This document shows positions 17,396 to 25,854 of a DNA stretch of 64,000 nt, in pieces. Within the stretch, counting starts at the first letter, position 1, and each line of letters opens with the position of its first letter. The stretch comes from Mucilaginibacter inviolabilis (GTDB lineage Bacteria; Bacteroidota; Bacteroidia; Sphingobacteriales; Sphingobacteriaceae). The translations under genes and the position numbers were made by a program. Location: NCBI RefSeq assembly GCF_011089895.1, contig NZ_JAANAT010000005.1, forward strand, positions 434,001-498,000. Direction: 5' to 3'. A model generated the notes under the pieces. That model did not search any database. It worked only from the letters and a program-made list of their open reading frames with translations, and had not been told where the DNA came from.

Positions 17396-17455
17396 AGGGG
17401 GAGTTTCTGATTTGCATACTTAAAAGCCCAGTCCTTGTAGAATTGGGCTTTTCTC
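17379..17455 (+). repeat. Terminator-carrying repeat element, copy A
   Basis: GCCCCCCAGCCCCCTGAAGG begins the element. A GGAGTTTCTGATTTGCATAC spacer follows, and it ends in the hairpin AAAAGCCCA...TTGGGCTTTT (17422-17453). The same order occurs at 19210-19287 and 31021-31092. The hairpin with its T tract should terminate the SDR operon. Confidence 0.8.
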
Positions 17456-17475
17456 ATTTCCTTCCATCAAGTTGG

Positions 17476-17510
17476 TCAAAAGTTCCCCCTTTAGGGGGTT
17501 AGGGGGCAAA
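17476..17510 (-). repeat. Inverted short copy D of the C-rich element
   Basis: Read on the minus strand this is TTTGCCCCCTAACCCCCTAA followed by AGGGGGAACTTTTGA, the 5' part of the same element as copies A, B and C but without the terminator half. It faces copy A across about 20 bp. Confidence 0.65.
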
Positions 17511-17518
17511 TTTTTTGT

Positions 17519-17526
17519 TACTTTTG
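17519..17526 (+). promoter_or_regulatory. Possible -7 box for glnS
   Basis: TACTTTTG fits TAnnTTTG, 20 bp before the glnS ATG. No clear TTTG lies 19-21 bp upstream, because that stretch is the repeat copy D, so this is tentative. Confidence 0.4.
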
Positions 17527-17546
17527 TAACTATTGCTATTTTATTT

Positions 17547-19205
17547 ATGAGCGAAGAGAGATCATTGAACTTTTTAGAAGAAATTGTTGAAGAAGATATA
17601 GCTGCCGGTAAAAACGGTGGCAGGGTATTAACCCGTTTTCCGCCCGAGCCTAATGGTTATTTACACATTGGGCATTCCAAATCCATTTGTTTGAATTTTG
17701 GCCTGGCACAAAAATATAACGGAAAAACGAATCTCCGTTTTGATGATACTAACCCTACCAAAGAAGAAACCGAGTATGTTGACAGCATCAAGGAAGACAT
17801 CAAATGGCTTGGTTTTGAATGGGCCGAAGAGCTATACGCATCTGACTATTTCGACCAATTATACGACTTTGCCGTAACCCTGATCAAAAACGATTTGGCT
17901 TATGTTGATGATAGTACTGCCGAAGAGATAGCCAAACAAAAAGGTACCCCAACCGAACCAGGTACACCGAACCAGTACCGCAGTCGTTCTGTTGAAGAGA
18001 ACCTGCAGTTATTTGCCGATATGAAAGCCGGCAAATATCCGGATGGCGCCAAAGTGCTGCGTGCCAAAGTTGATCTGGCATCACCAAACATGCACCTGCG
18101 CGATCCTTTGATGTACCGCATTAAACATGCCCATCACCACCGCACAGGCGACAAGTGGTGTATCTATCCGATGTATGATTTTGCACATGGCGAATCGGAT
18201 GCTATCGAAAAGATCACCCATTCTGTTTGTACACTGGAGTTTGTACCGCACCGTCCGCTGTATGATTGGTTTATTGAAAAGCTCGAGCTTTTCCCATCAA
18301 AACAATACGAGTTTGCCCGCTTAAATCTCAACTATACTGTGATGAGCAAGCGCAAACTACTGCAACTGGTAGAGGATAAACATGTAGAAAGCTGGGACGA
18401 CCCGCGGATGCCTACTATTAGTGGTTTGCGCCGTCGTGGTTATACGCCTGCCAGTATCCGTGAATTTTGCGAGCGCATTGGTGTTGCCAAGCGCGAAAAC
18501 ATGATCGATGTTGGTTTATTGGAGTTCTGTATCCGTGAAGATCTGAATAAAACCGCCTGGCGCCGTATGGCTGTGCTCGACCCAATCAAGTGTATCCTGA
18601 CCAACTACCCGGAAGATGAAACCGAAATTATGCACGGCGAAAACAATCCCGAAGTTGAAGGCGGTGATGGTAGCCGCGAGTTTCCGTTTAGCCGCGAGTT
18701 GTGGATTGAGCGTGAAGACTTTATGGAAGAGCCACCTAAGAAATTCTTCCGCCTGGGTGTGGGTTTGATGGTGCGTTTAAAAAATGCCTATATCATCCGC
18801 TGCGACAGCTTTGTAAAAGATGCTGATGGTAACGTAACCGAGATCCACTGTACCTATCTGCCCGAATCAAAATCAGGCAATGACACCAGCGGCATCAATG
18901 TAAAAGGAACTATACACTGGGTAAGCATACCACACGCCAAAACCGCTGAGGTAAGGTTATATGATCGCCTGTTCCAGGTTGAAGATCCGTCCAATGAAGA
19001 TGGCGACTTTAAAGATTACCTGAACCCCAACAGTCTGCACATATTGCCAAAGGCTTATATCGAACCAGACCTGGCCAACGCCACTCCGGGCAAAGCCATA
19101 CAGTTTATGCGTAAGGGTTATTTTACTTTAGACAAATATTCCACTCCGGATCACCTGGTGTTTAACCGCACGGTGACCTTGAAAGACGGCTGGGTGAAGA
19201 AATAA
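17547..19205 (+). CDS. glnS: Glutaminyl-tRNA synthetase
   Basis: A 552-residue class I synthetase that charges tRNA-Gln. Signature motifs are PPEPNGYLHIGH (32-43) and MSKRK (266-270). LRFDDTNP (63-70) and the C-terminal anticodon-binding beta barrels follow the GlnRS pattern and not GluRS; gltX is separate at 34178. I chose the ATG at 17547. An in-frame start at 17472 would translate the intergenic repeat into an implausible 25-residue extension. Terminated by the hairpin in repeat copy B. Confidence 0.96.
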   Translation: MSEERSLNFLEEIVEEDIAAGKNGGRVLTRFPPEPNGYLHIGHSKSICLNFGLAQKYNGKTNLRFDDTNPTKEETEYVDSIKEDIKWLGFEWAEELYASDYFDQLYDFAVTLIKNDLAYVDDSTAEEIAKQKGTPTEPGTPNQYRSRSVEENLQLFADMKAGKYPDGAKVLRAKVDLASPNMHLRDPLMYRIKHAHHHRTGDKWCIYPMYDFAHGESDAIEKITHSVCTLEFVPHRPLYDWFIEKLELFPSKQYEFARLNLNYTVMSKRKLLQLVEDKHVESWDDPRMPTISGLRRRGYTPASIREFCERIGVAKRENMIDVGLLEFCIREDLNKTAWRRMAVLDPIKCILTNYPEDETEIMHGENNPEVEGGDGSREFPFSRELWIEREDFMEEPPKKFFRLGVGLMVRLKNAYIIRCDSFVKDADGNVTEIHCTYLPESKSGNDTSGINVKGTIHWVSIPHAKTAEVRLYDRLFQVEDPSNEDGDFKDYLNPNSLHILPKAYIEPDLANATPGKAIQFMRKGYFTLDKYSTPDHLVFNRTVTLKDGWVKK

Positions 19206-19209
19206 GAGA

Positions 19210-19287
19210 AGCCCCCAACCTCCTAAAGGGAGAGTTTTTAATTAGCATATTTAAAAGCCTTATTCATCAGAATAGGGCTTTTCTTAT
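19210..19287 (+). repeat. Terminator-carrying repeat element, copy B
   Basis: Same order as copy A: GCCCCCAACCTCCTAAAGGG, then an AGAGTTTTTAATTAGCATAT spacer, then the hairpin AAAAGCCTTATTC...GAATAGGGCTTTT (19252-19282). It starts 5 bp after the glnS stop codon and supplies its terminator. Confidence 0.8.
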
Positions 19288-19329
19288 TTCTGGAGTAAGG
19301 GTATATGGCCATTAAGGTGTTCTATTTTT

Positions 19330-19587
19330 ATGAAAAAGTTAACACTATCCCTCCTATTGCTTATATTCTTGATAAGCTGTAAAACACAACAAATATCTTT
19401 GGGCCTGTCTGAGCAGAAATTTAACAGAGATCACCCCTACGCCACCCGGATGGAACTCTCCGTATACAGAACCGTTTACCTGGATAATCAGACTACAGAA
19501 TTTTATTATTTTAAAGACGGTAAGCTATACAAAATGGATCATGGGTTTACGCCTTACGGAGCTACAAAACCTGTCCCTACCAGATAA
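19330..19587 (+). CDS. Small lipoprotein of unknown function
   Basis: 85 residues with a typical lipoprotein signal: KK, a Leu-rich core, and the lipobox LISC with Cys17. The mature part is polar and aromatic (EFYYFKDGKLYKMDHGF) and ends in GATKPVPTR. I recognise no domain. It is bounded by repeat copy B upstream (forward) and copy E downstream (reverse), so the gene sits in an inverted-repeat frame of about 400 bp. Confidence 0.7.
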   Translation: MKKLTLSLLLLIFLISCKTQQISLGLSEQKFNRDHPYATRMELSVYRTVYLDNQTTEFYYFKDGKLYKMDHGFTPYGATKPVPTR

Positions 19588-19594
19588 GCCTACT

Positions 19595-19630
19595 ATCAAA
19601 GAGTTCCCCCTTCAGCGGGTCAGGGCGCAT
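19595..19630 (-). repeat. Inverted short copy E of the C-rich element
   Basis: On the minus strand it reads ATGCGCCCTGACCCGCTGAA then GGGGGAACTCTTTGAT, a diverged relative of copy D. It contains the last two codons and stop of the amidase gene. Confidence 0.6.
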
Positions 19631-20453
19631 ATTTTTTATATACGTTATACAAAATGTTCAAATCGAATTCGGTCATTGTTGGACTTTCATCCGTTTGAAC
19701 AAAGTGACGCTTAAAGGCAACGATGGCAGCGGTCAGGTTGCGGGTATCATAGCCGATGAGTTTAAGGGCGGTTGCATAGTCGAAATTATCAGGCGGAACT
19801 TCCAGCAGGTAATCACGCCAGTAACCGAAACCTTTTTCGGCCAGTAGTTTCCAGGGGAATAAGGGTCCCGGATCGGGCTTGCGTAAAGGAGCGATATCCT
19901 GATGACCAATAAAGTTGCTTGTGGGAATACCATAAACCTTTTTGAGTTGGGTTAACAAAGCCAGCAGACTTTTTACCTGAGTATCATTAAAAGGTTCATG
20001 CCCGTTATTGTCAATCTCGATGCCGATAGAGCAGCTGTTCATATCGCTGATACTGCCCCAGCGGCTGATACCCGCATGCCAGGCCCGCAGATAATCATTC
20101 AGCATGTGGTATACTTTGCCATCCTTAGCCACCACGTAATGGGCACTCACCTGCGGCTTTACCAGGGTGAATGTTTTAAGCGTTTGCTGTATAGAATCCT
20201 GCGCGGTAAAATGGATGATCACATAATTGGGTTTGCGCAGGTTAAAGTTTACCGTCCCCACCCACTCGCTGGGGATATTGGCACCCGCGCTATCTACCAG
20301 CATGGCAGGCTGCGTTTGCTCAATCACTTTTACCACCGAATCAGTCTTGGTGGTATACACCTTATTAGTTAAAGCATAAGGCCCCTTCGGCGAACAGGAA
20401 CTCAAAGCCGCTAACGCGACCAAAAAGAATATAGTGTAATGGTAGTTTTTCAT
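19620..20453 (-). CDS. N-acetylmuramoyl-L-alanine amidase, lipoprotein (Amidase_2)
   Basis: 277 residues. A lipoprotein signal with LSSC (Cys20) is followed by an Amidase_2/PGRP-type catalytic domain. Zinc ligands are probably His81 (IIHFTAQ), His184 (FIGHQDI) and Asp194 (RKPDPG); the 10-residue spacing of the last two matches AmiD. WHAG (125-128) and CSIGIEIDNNG are also typical. It should cleave the amide between MurNAc and the stem peptide in the periplasm, in peptidoglycan recycling. I use the ATG at 20453; an extension to 20615 would run into the next gene. The C-terminus ends in repeat copy E. Confidence 0.9.
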   Translation of the reverse strand: MKNYHYTIFFLVALAALSSCSPKGPYALTNKVYTTKTDSVVKVIEQTQPAMLVDSAGANIPSEWVGTVNFNLRKPNYVIIHFTAQDSIQQTLKTFTLVKPQVSAHYVVAKDGKVYHMLNDYLRAWHAGISRWGSISDMNSCSIGIEIDNNGHEPFNDTQVKSLLALLTQLKKVYGIPTSNFIGHQDIAPLRKPDPGPLFPWKLLAEKGFGYWRDYLLEVPPDNFDYATALKLIGYDTRNLTAAIVAFKRHFVQTDESPTMTEFDLNILYNVYKKYAP

Positions 20454-20517
20454 GTGCTTTGCTAATGTAAGCAAATAACACACGAGGAGGAAAAGCGTTT
20501 TAAATATCGGCTGGCCC

Positions 20518-21381
20518 CTACTCCAAATCCCCGTTCCCAAACGTATCACCCTGATTAATATCGCCTGTTTCGTAGCCTTTTTTAAACCAATACATGCGTT
20601 GGGCGCTGGTGCCATGGGTAAAGCTGTCGGGTTCTACGTGGCCGGTGGCTTGTTTTTGCAGGCGGTCATCGCCGATGGCATTGGCGGCGGTGAGGGCTTC
20701 TTCAATATCGCCCGGATCAAGTACATTTTTGAGGCTCTGCTCGTAGTGGGCCCATACGCCGGCATAAAAATCGGCCTGTAATTCCAGCTTTACAGAGAGT
20801 TTGTTGTATGCTGTTTCGCTAAGGCGGTTACGGGCTTCGTCCATTTTGGCCGAGATACCCAGCAGGTTCTGCACATGATGCCCTACTTCATGCGCTATGA
20901 CGTAGGCTTGTGCAAAGTCGCCGGCAGCACCAAAGCGATTCTTAAGTTCGTCATAAAAAGAAAGATCGATATACACCTTCGCATCTGCCGGACAATAGAA
21001 CGGCCCCGTAGCCGAGCTGGCATTACCACAGCCAGAACGTGTAGCTTCGGTAAACAGCACCAGGTGCGGCTTCTCGTAGGTTTTACCCATATCGCTGAAG
21101 AGTTTTGTCCAGATATCTTCTGTATCAGCCAAAACCACGCGTACAAATTGCTTCTGTTTATCTTCCGGAGCATTAGGATCACTGGCATGTTGTTCGGTTT
21201 GCGGCTGACTGTTGCTTGCCACCTGGTTAAGCAGCTGTGAGGTATCAACACCTGTAAAATAATAAATAGCCAGGGCTATGATGCTAATAATACCACCGCC
21301 CAAAGCAAAGCGACCTCCGCCGCCGCCTCCACCACGGTCGTCTTCTACATTATCGCTTTCGCGCCTGCCAAACCATTGCAT
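20518..21381 (-). CDS. Neutral zinc metallopeptidase, YpfJ family
   Basis: 287 residues of the putative zinc metallopeptidase family (YpfJ/PF04228). It has an N-terminal MQWFGRRESDNVEDDRG, a Gly-rich stretch, and a membrane helix at about 28-46. The extracytoplasmic domain has SGCGNASSATGPFYCP (two Cys) and the zinc motif HEVGH at 164-168. YDELKNRFGAAGDFAQAYVI precedes the motif, as in the family. The ATG at 21381 fits the conserved MxWxGRRxSxN start. It precedes the amidase gene by 64 bp on the same strand, and both act on the cell envelope. The natural substrate is not known. Confidence 0.92.
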   Translation of the reverse strand: MQWFGRRESDNVEDDRGGGGGGGRFALGGGIISIIALAIYYFTGVDTSQLLNQVASNSQPQTEQHASDPNAPEDKQKQFVRVVLADTEDIWTKLFSDMGKTYEKPHLVLFTEATRSGCGNASSATGPFYCPADAKVYIDLSFYDELKNRFGAAGDFAQAYVIAHEVGHHVQNLLGISAKMDEARNRLSETAYNKLSVKLELQADFYAGVWAHYEQSLKNVLDPGDIEEALTAANAIGDDRLQKQATGHVEPDSFTHGTSAQRMYWFKKGYETGDINQGDTFGNGDLE

Positions 21382-21716
21382 ATTGTTGTGATTAAAGTGT
21401 ATAGTAAACTTAAATGTTTTAAGGATTGTTTGCAAGGATGCGGGAATTATCAAGCGCGCTCACTCCTACGGTTAGCTTGCAATAGAAAAAAATAAAACTA
21501 CTAAACTGATAGTCTTTTTTATATATTCGTAAATATTATGAAATCAAGTAGGGGTAAATCTTTAATATGTTGTAATAGCTGTAGTTAACATTACTAACAG
21601 TTGTTTCATTTCTATTAAATTTTACCATCATGATACCTGCCCTGCTTATCTGGCTCTTTAAAAAATACCTGGCCCCAGCCTTAAAAGATAAACATATTAC
21701 CCCGTTAACTTTTGCT
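21382..21716. other. Divergent intergenic region
   Basis: About 335 bp between the divergent metallopeptidase and secreted-protein genes. It is AT-rich and contains no repeat or clear promoter box that I can support. An in-frame ATG at 21630 could extend the plus-strand gene by 29 residues, but the signal peptide favours the later start. Confidence 0.5.
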
Positions 21717-22310
21717 ATGCCCTTAAAAAAAGCAGCGACTCTGCTAGCGTTGCTTTACTTTTCGTCGGCACTGATGGCACAAGAGCAAATCACTAAATAC
21801 AACGTATTACACAGCGGCAAAATAGTGGGACACATGGACCTTTACCAAAAACACGAGGGCGATGATTTGTCGCTAAAAATGATATCGCAGGTAAAAATGC
21901 GTTTCATCATGAGCGTTCAGGTAGATATTCATGAGGAATCTACTTTTCAGAAAGGTAAACTCATCAGCTCCAGCATTTACCGCAAGGTGAATGGTAAAGA
22001 GAAAGCCAACCGCCAAACCAGGGCCTGCGGCGATTGCTATCAGGCCGTAACCGATGGCAAAAGCAAGCAACTCGATCAGAAATATATCGGCGCCAACCTT
22101 ATGCTGTTGTATTGCCGTGAGCCGGACAACAATGCACAGATATACTGCGATAACTTCCAGCAATTTTTGCAGGTAAAACAGGTATCACCTCACGTGTACC
22201 GCATTGATCTGCCCGATGGTAATTACAATTTTTACTCCTACACCAATGGCGTATGCAGCAAGGTTGATATTCACCACTCGCTGTACACCATTCAAATACA
22301 ACTGGCCTGA
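21717..22310 (+). CDS. Secreted protein, probably DUF6134 family
   Basis: 197 residues from the ATG at 21717, which gives a clean signal peptide ending near ALMAQ (residue 22). The mature protein is beta-rich: YNVLHSGKIVGHMDLYQ, a central HEESTFQKGKLISSSIYRKVNGK and NLMLLYCREP. A repetitive alternation of strands recalls the DUF6134/DUF3108-type periplasmic fold; I name the family tentatively. Two Cys in RACGDCYQ are close together. It directly precedes the ECF sigma gene (gap about 25 bp) and so may belong to that regulon or transcript. Confidence 0.65.
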   Translation: MPLKKAATLLALLYFSSALMAQEQITKYNVLHSGKIVGHMDLYQKHEGDDLSLKMISQVKMRFIMSVQVDIHEESTFQKGKLISSSIYRKVNGKEKANRQTRACGDCYQAVTDGKSKQLDQKYIGANLMLLYCREPDNNAQIYCDNFQQFLQVKQVSPHVYRIDLPDGNYNFYSYTNGVCSKVDIHHSLYTIQIQLA

Positions 22311-22335
22311 AATTTTGCAATTAAGTCTTTCGCCC

Positions 22336-22977
22336 GTGAATTTGACCAGCAAACAAGCTATCTTTAACGCAAACTTTCACCCGTTTAAAGTGGAATACAG
22401 CGATAGCTCGGTCATCAATTTACTCAAACAGGGCAGTCAAAAGGCTTTTGAATGGTTATTTAAAGAACATTTTAAAAGTCTGCACGCCTATGCGTATACA
22501 TTTTTAAAGGATGATGAAGTGGCCGAAGAAATTGTGCAAAATGTATTTTGCCGGATTTGGGAAAAACGCGACAATCTTAAAACCGACGGCTCGCTCAAAT
22601 CATATTTGTACCGGGCTGTACACAACGAAAGTTTGAACTATTTAAAACACCAAAAGGTAAAGGCCAGCTTCGGCGTGTATTATGCCGGGCAGTTGCAGCA
22701 GGACGAGGAAGAACAGGCATCAACCAAAGTAATGACCGCCGAGCTGCAACAGCGTATCGAAACGGCCATGAGCGAACTACCGCAGCAATGCCGCACTATT
22801 TTTCAACTCAGCCGTTTTGAACAACTCAAGTATCAGCAAATTGCCGACCATATGGGGCTTTCTATTAAAACCGTAGAGAACCAAATGGGCAAGGCCCTGC
22901 GGATGATGCGCCAGAAACTGGCGGAGTTTTTACCCATTATTTTATTTTTATTAACCCGATGGCTGCACAATGAGTAA
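22336..22977 (+). CDS. ECF RNA polymerase sigma factor (Bacteroidota FecI-like)
   Basis: About 213 residues. Region 2 has QKAFEWLFKEHF, EEIVQNVFCRIWEKRD and SYLYRAVHNESLNYLKHQK. Region 4 has ELPQQCRTIFQLSRFEQLKYQQIADHMG (split: cysteine before TIFQLSR, then the helix-turn-helix) and SIKTVENQMGKAL. This matches the Bacteroidota sigma-70 family 1 that works with FecR-like anti-sigma factors. There is no good ATG; GTG at 22336 or GTG at 22390 are the candidates, and I use the first. It ends with an unusual hydrophobic tail, LPIILFLLTRWL. The stop overlaps the anti-sigma ATG by 8 bp. Confidence 0.9.
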   Translation: MNLTSKQAIFNANFHPFKVEYSDSSVINLLKQGSQKAFEWLFKEHFKSLHAYAYTFLKDDEVAEEIVQNVFCRIWEKRDNLKTDGSLKSYLYRAVHNESLNYLKHQKVKASFGVYYAGQLQQDEEEQASTKVMTAELQQRIETAMSELPQQCRTIFQLSRFEQLKYQQIADHMGLSIKTVENQMGKALRMMRQKLAEFLPIILFLLTRWLHNE

Positions 22978-23953
22978 TGCCAATATACATATGGATGATG
23001 ATCTGCTGGTGAAATACCTGGCCGGCGAAACTACGCTCGCCGAGCAGCAGCAGGTAGAGGATTGGATGGCGGCCAGCGAAACCAACAAAAAACTTTTTGA
23101 CGATTTTAAACTGATCTGGGATCAAAGCCCAGTAACAGAACGAAATGTCAATAAGGATGATGCTTTTATCCGGCTACAAAACCGTATTGATAAAAATGTT
23201 CCGGCATCTCGCAGGACTGTCATCAAAAAACTGAGCCAAAAGCAGTGGATAGGTATTGCAGCATCGGTAATTTTAATTTGCACGGTATTATGGCTAACCT
23301 TTAATCATGTTTACGATAATGGCTCGGTTTCATTTGTACGGATAGATAGTAAGGACAAAGTACACACCCAATCCTTGCCCGATGGATCGGTGATCACTAT
23401 GAACGCCCGTTCAACGTTGGTGTACCCGAGCCGGTTTACCGGCAACATCCGCCCGGTAAGCTTAAAGGGTGAGGCCTTCTTTAAAATAAGCCCTGATAAA
23501 ACAAAACCTTTTATAATTAAGGTAAATGATGTAACGGTTAGGGTAGTTGGCACGTCATTCAATATCAAGAGCCGGGATGGTAAAACCGAAGTGATTGTAG
23601 AAACCGGTATTGTACAGGTAAGCAAAAAGCAAAACAGTATCGATCTGAATCCTGGCGAACAAGTAATGGTGACTAAAGACCAGGATTTATTAGCTAAGCA
23701 ACAGAGCAAGGGCAAATTATATAACTATTACCTTACCGGACAGCTGATTTGTGATAAAACCCCGCTAAGCGAGGTGGTTCAGGCCCTGAATGAAGTATAT
23801 GGAGTACACATTGTGATTGCCAATAAATCGCTGGAGGATTTGCCGATCACTACTACAATTAAAGGCCAGTCGCTTAATGAAGTACTGGAGGTTATTTCCG
23901 GCACATTTAAGATCACGGTGGTTCGCAAAAACCAACAGATCTTTTTTAAATAA
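22970..23953 (+). CDS. FecR-family anti-sigma factor
   Basis: 327 residues: a cytoplasmic N-terminal domain that would bind the sigma factor (DDDLLVKYLAGETTLAEQQQ), and a membrane helix (about 92-111). The FecR domain follows, with LPDGSVITMNARSTLVYPS, LKGEAFFKI and VVGTSFNIKS. The C-terminal STN-like DUF4974 domain contains the LSEVVQALNEVYGV and LEVISGTF segments. In such systems the periplasmic part receives a signal from the STN domain of an outer-membrane receptor and frees the sigma factor. Here the next gene encodes an STN-domain protein, so the chain of signal transfer looks complete. Confidence 0.94.
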   Translation: MSNANIHMDDDLLVKYLAGETTLAEQQQVEDWMAASETNKKLFDDFKLIWDQSPVTERNVNKDDAFIRLQNRIDKNVPASRRTVIKKLSQKQWIGIAASVILICTVLWLTFNHVYDNGSVSFVRIDSKDKVHTQSLPDGSVITMNARSTLVYPSRFTGNIRPVSLKGEAFFKISPDKTKPFIIKVNDVTVRVVGTSFNIKSRDGKTEVIVETGIVQVSKKQNSIDLNPGEQVMVTKDQDLLAKQQSKGKLYNYYLTGQLICDKTPLSEVVQALNEVYGVHIVIANKSLEDLPITTTIKGQSLNEVLEVISGTFKITVVRKNQQIFFK

Positions 23954-23962
23954 TATATTTTG

Positions 23963-24087
23963 ATTTCGGAATTGAGATGTTCGATTTCGGATTTAAATAG
24001 AAATGGTAGTGGGAAGGAGCGTAAATAAATTAATCAAAATGAAGTGAATTAGGAAAAATCTGAAGTTGAAAATCCCAATTCCGAAAT
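23963..24087. repeat. Inverted word-repeat locus upstream of the STN gene
   Basis: ATTTCGGAATTG (23963-23974) and its exact reverse complement CAATTCCGAAAT (24076-24087) bracket the whole intergenic space. The left arm also contains a second GATTTCGGA word, so it is a short degenerate direct repeat. The right arm ends 6 bp before the ATG of the STN gene. Confidence 0.65.
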
Positions 24088-24093
24088 TACCTT

Positions 24094-25791
24094 ATGTATA
24101 CCTTGCACAAACATATCCTTTTCTTCCTGATCATTTTAGTCCTGCCCATCCTTAGCCGGGCCACGGAAGCCGAATCTATCCTGGCCAAGAATATCTCTGT
24201 TCACGTCAGTAACATGCGCCTGGGCTCAGTGTTAAAAACCATCGAACAAAAGGGCAATTTTACCTTCTCCTACAATAGCAATATTGTAAAAACAGACAGC
24301 CTGGTAACCCTCAATGCCGATAACTGGACTATTAAGGAAGTGCTCGATCGTATGCTCATGAATCGTTTTGAGTATAAGGAAACCCGCAACTTTGTGATCC
24401 TCCGTTATGCCCCCTTGCAACTATCCTTAACTACCGAAAAAGCCATCGCCGAAAACGGAGAGTACAGCATCAGCGGCTTTGTAACTGACGACCAAAACGG
24501 TAAAAAACTGGAGAACGCCAGTGTGTATGATCGCTCCCTGTTGCAATCAACCCTTACCGATAAAGACGGGCGATTTGAGCTCCGTCTCAAGAACAACGGA
24601 AAACCAGTGATGCTCACCGTAAGTAAGGAGTATTACCGGGATACCACAGTTACTTTTCTCTCTGGCGTCACCGTAAACTCCAACCAATCGCAAATTGATG
24701 AGGATGGGTACATGATTAGTGATGATGAGGGAGGCATTGAGCATACCGCTCTGGGGCGCCTTTTTACATCGGCCTCGCAAAAGATAAGAGCGGCCAATCT
24801 GCACGGCCTTATCGCGCAGGCACCATTCCAGGCATCGGCGATACCAGGGGTAAGTACCCACGCAGAGTTTAGTGGACAAATAGTTAATAAGGTTTCCCTA
24901 AATGCAGTAGGCGGCTATAATGCCGGGGTTAACGGGTTTGAGCTGGGTCTTATTTTTAATGTTGATAAGGGTAATGTAGATGGTGTACAAATTGCCGGTT
25001 TATTTAACGCGTTGGGCGGTAGTGTAAACGGCATACAGGTTGGAGGCTTATATAATAATGTGCTGGGCAAGGTTAGGGGTATACAGCTTTCGTTATTGTA
25101 TAATAGCGTAAAACGCGATGTGAACGGCCTACAAGTAGGCGGCTTATATAATCATACTCATGGTTCGGTAAGAGGCATACAGTTGGCCGCTTTAGGCAAC
25201 GTTACCGGGCAAAAATATAGCGGCATACAAATAGCCGGGCTTTTTAACTATGCCCGTAACCTACGTGGCGTACAATTAGGTCTTATCAACGTAGCCGACA
25301 CCTCATCAGGTTACAGCATCGGGCTCATCAATATCGTACGTTACGGCTATCATAAACTCGCCTTATCATCTAACGAAACACTGAATGCCAACATAGCCCT
25401 TAAAACCGGCAGTAAAAACTTGTATACCATGTGGATGGGTGGTCTCCGGGTAAATGATAACAGTAAATTATATGCCTTCGGGTTTGGGTTTGGCCGTGAA
25501 CTGGGGATGGGCAAACATTTGGCCTTTAATCCGGAAATAAGTGAACAATACGTTTATCAAGGTAACTGGGCACGCACCAATCTGCTGGGTAGGCTTGATG
25601 CTGCGCTAACCTACCGCGTTGCTAAAGCATTTTCTATCAATGCTGGCCCATCGCTCAATCTTTTTTACTCCGACCAGCGCAACGCGGTTAATGGCTATGC
25701 CTATGTAAAAGACTTACATCACAGCTTTATCAATAACAGCAACAGCTGGACCGGCTGGGTTGGCTGGACGGTTGGGGTGAGTTTCTTTTGA
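24094..25791 (+). CDS. STN-domain outer-membrane protein with 16-residue repeats
   Basis: 565 residues. There is a signal peptide (1-23), an STN domain (about 29-105), a CarboxypepD_reg-like beta-sandwich (125-200) and an acidic linker. About seven repeats follow from 294 to 415, with consensus G-(V/I)-Q-(I/L/V)-x-G-L-(F/Y)-N-x6-V and a period of 16. The last 125 residues have alternating strands and end in Phe (VGVSFF), typical of outer-membrane beta barrels. The repeats resemble the LA_2272-type surface repeats. Unlike TonB-dependent transducers there is no plug or 22-strand barrel. It follows ECF sigma and FecR genes, so it may be the input component of that system. Function unproven. Confidence 0.75.
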   Translation: MYTLHKHILFFLIILVLPILSRATEAESILAKNISVHVSNMRLGSVLKTIEQKGNFTFSYNSNIVKTDSLVTLNADNWTIKEVLDRMLMNRFEYKETRNFVILRYAPLQLSLTTEKAIAENGEYSISGFVTDDQNGKKLENASVYDRSLLQSTLTDKDGRFELRLKNNGKPVMLTVSKEYYRDTTVTFLSGVTVNSNQSQIDEDGYMISDDEGGIEHTALGRLFTSASQKIRAANLHGLIAQAPFQASAIPGVSTHAEFSGQIVNKVSLNAVGGYNAGVNGFELGLIFNVDKGNVDGVQIAGLFNALGGSVNGIQVGGLYNNVLGKVRGIQLSLLYNSVKRDVNGLQVGGLYNHTHGSVRGIQLAALGNVTGQKYSGIQIAGLFNYARNLRGVQLGLINVADTSSGYSIGLINIVRYGYHKLALSSNETLNANIALKTGSKNLYTMWMGGLRVNDNSKLYAFGFGFGRELGMGKHLAFNPEISEQYVYQGNWARTNLLGRLDAALTYRVAKAFSINAGPSLNLFYSDQRNAVNGYAYVKDLHHSFINNSNSWTGWVGWTVGVSFF

Positions 25792-25800
25792 TATATTTGG

Positions 25801-25821
25801 GAGACACATGTGATGTGTCTC
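25801..25821 (+). repeat. Short hairpin GAGACACAT/ATGTGTCTC
   Basis: A perfect 9-bp stem with a GTG loop, 9 bp after the STN gene stop. It lacks a T tract, so it is a weak terminator at best, or a dispersed palindrome. Confidence 0.5.
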
Positions 25822-25854
25822 TACTCCTATCCCAACCAACCCCGCCATTTTGTT

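Noticed and set aside
17472..17546. In-frame N-terminal extension of glnS
   Set aside because: Encoded by the C-rich repeat copy D; the conserved protein begins at the ATG at 17547.
20454..20615. 54-codon extension of the amidase gene
   Set aside because: It overlaps the neighbouring metallopeptidase gene and would displace a clean lipoprotein signal.
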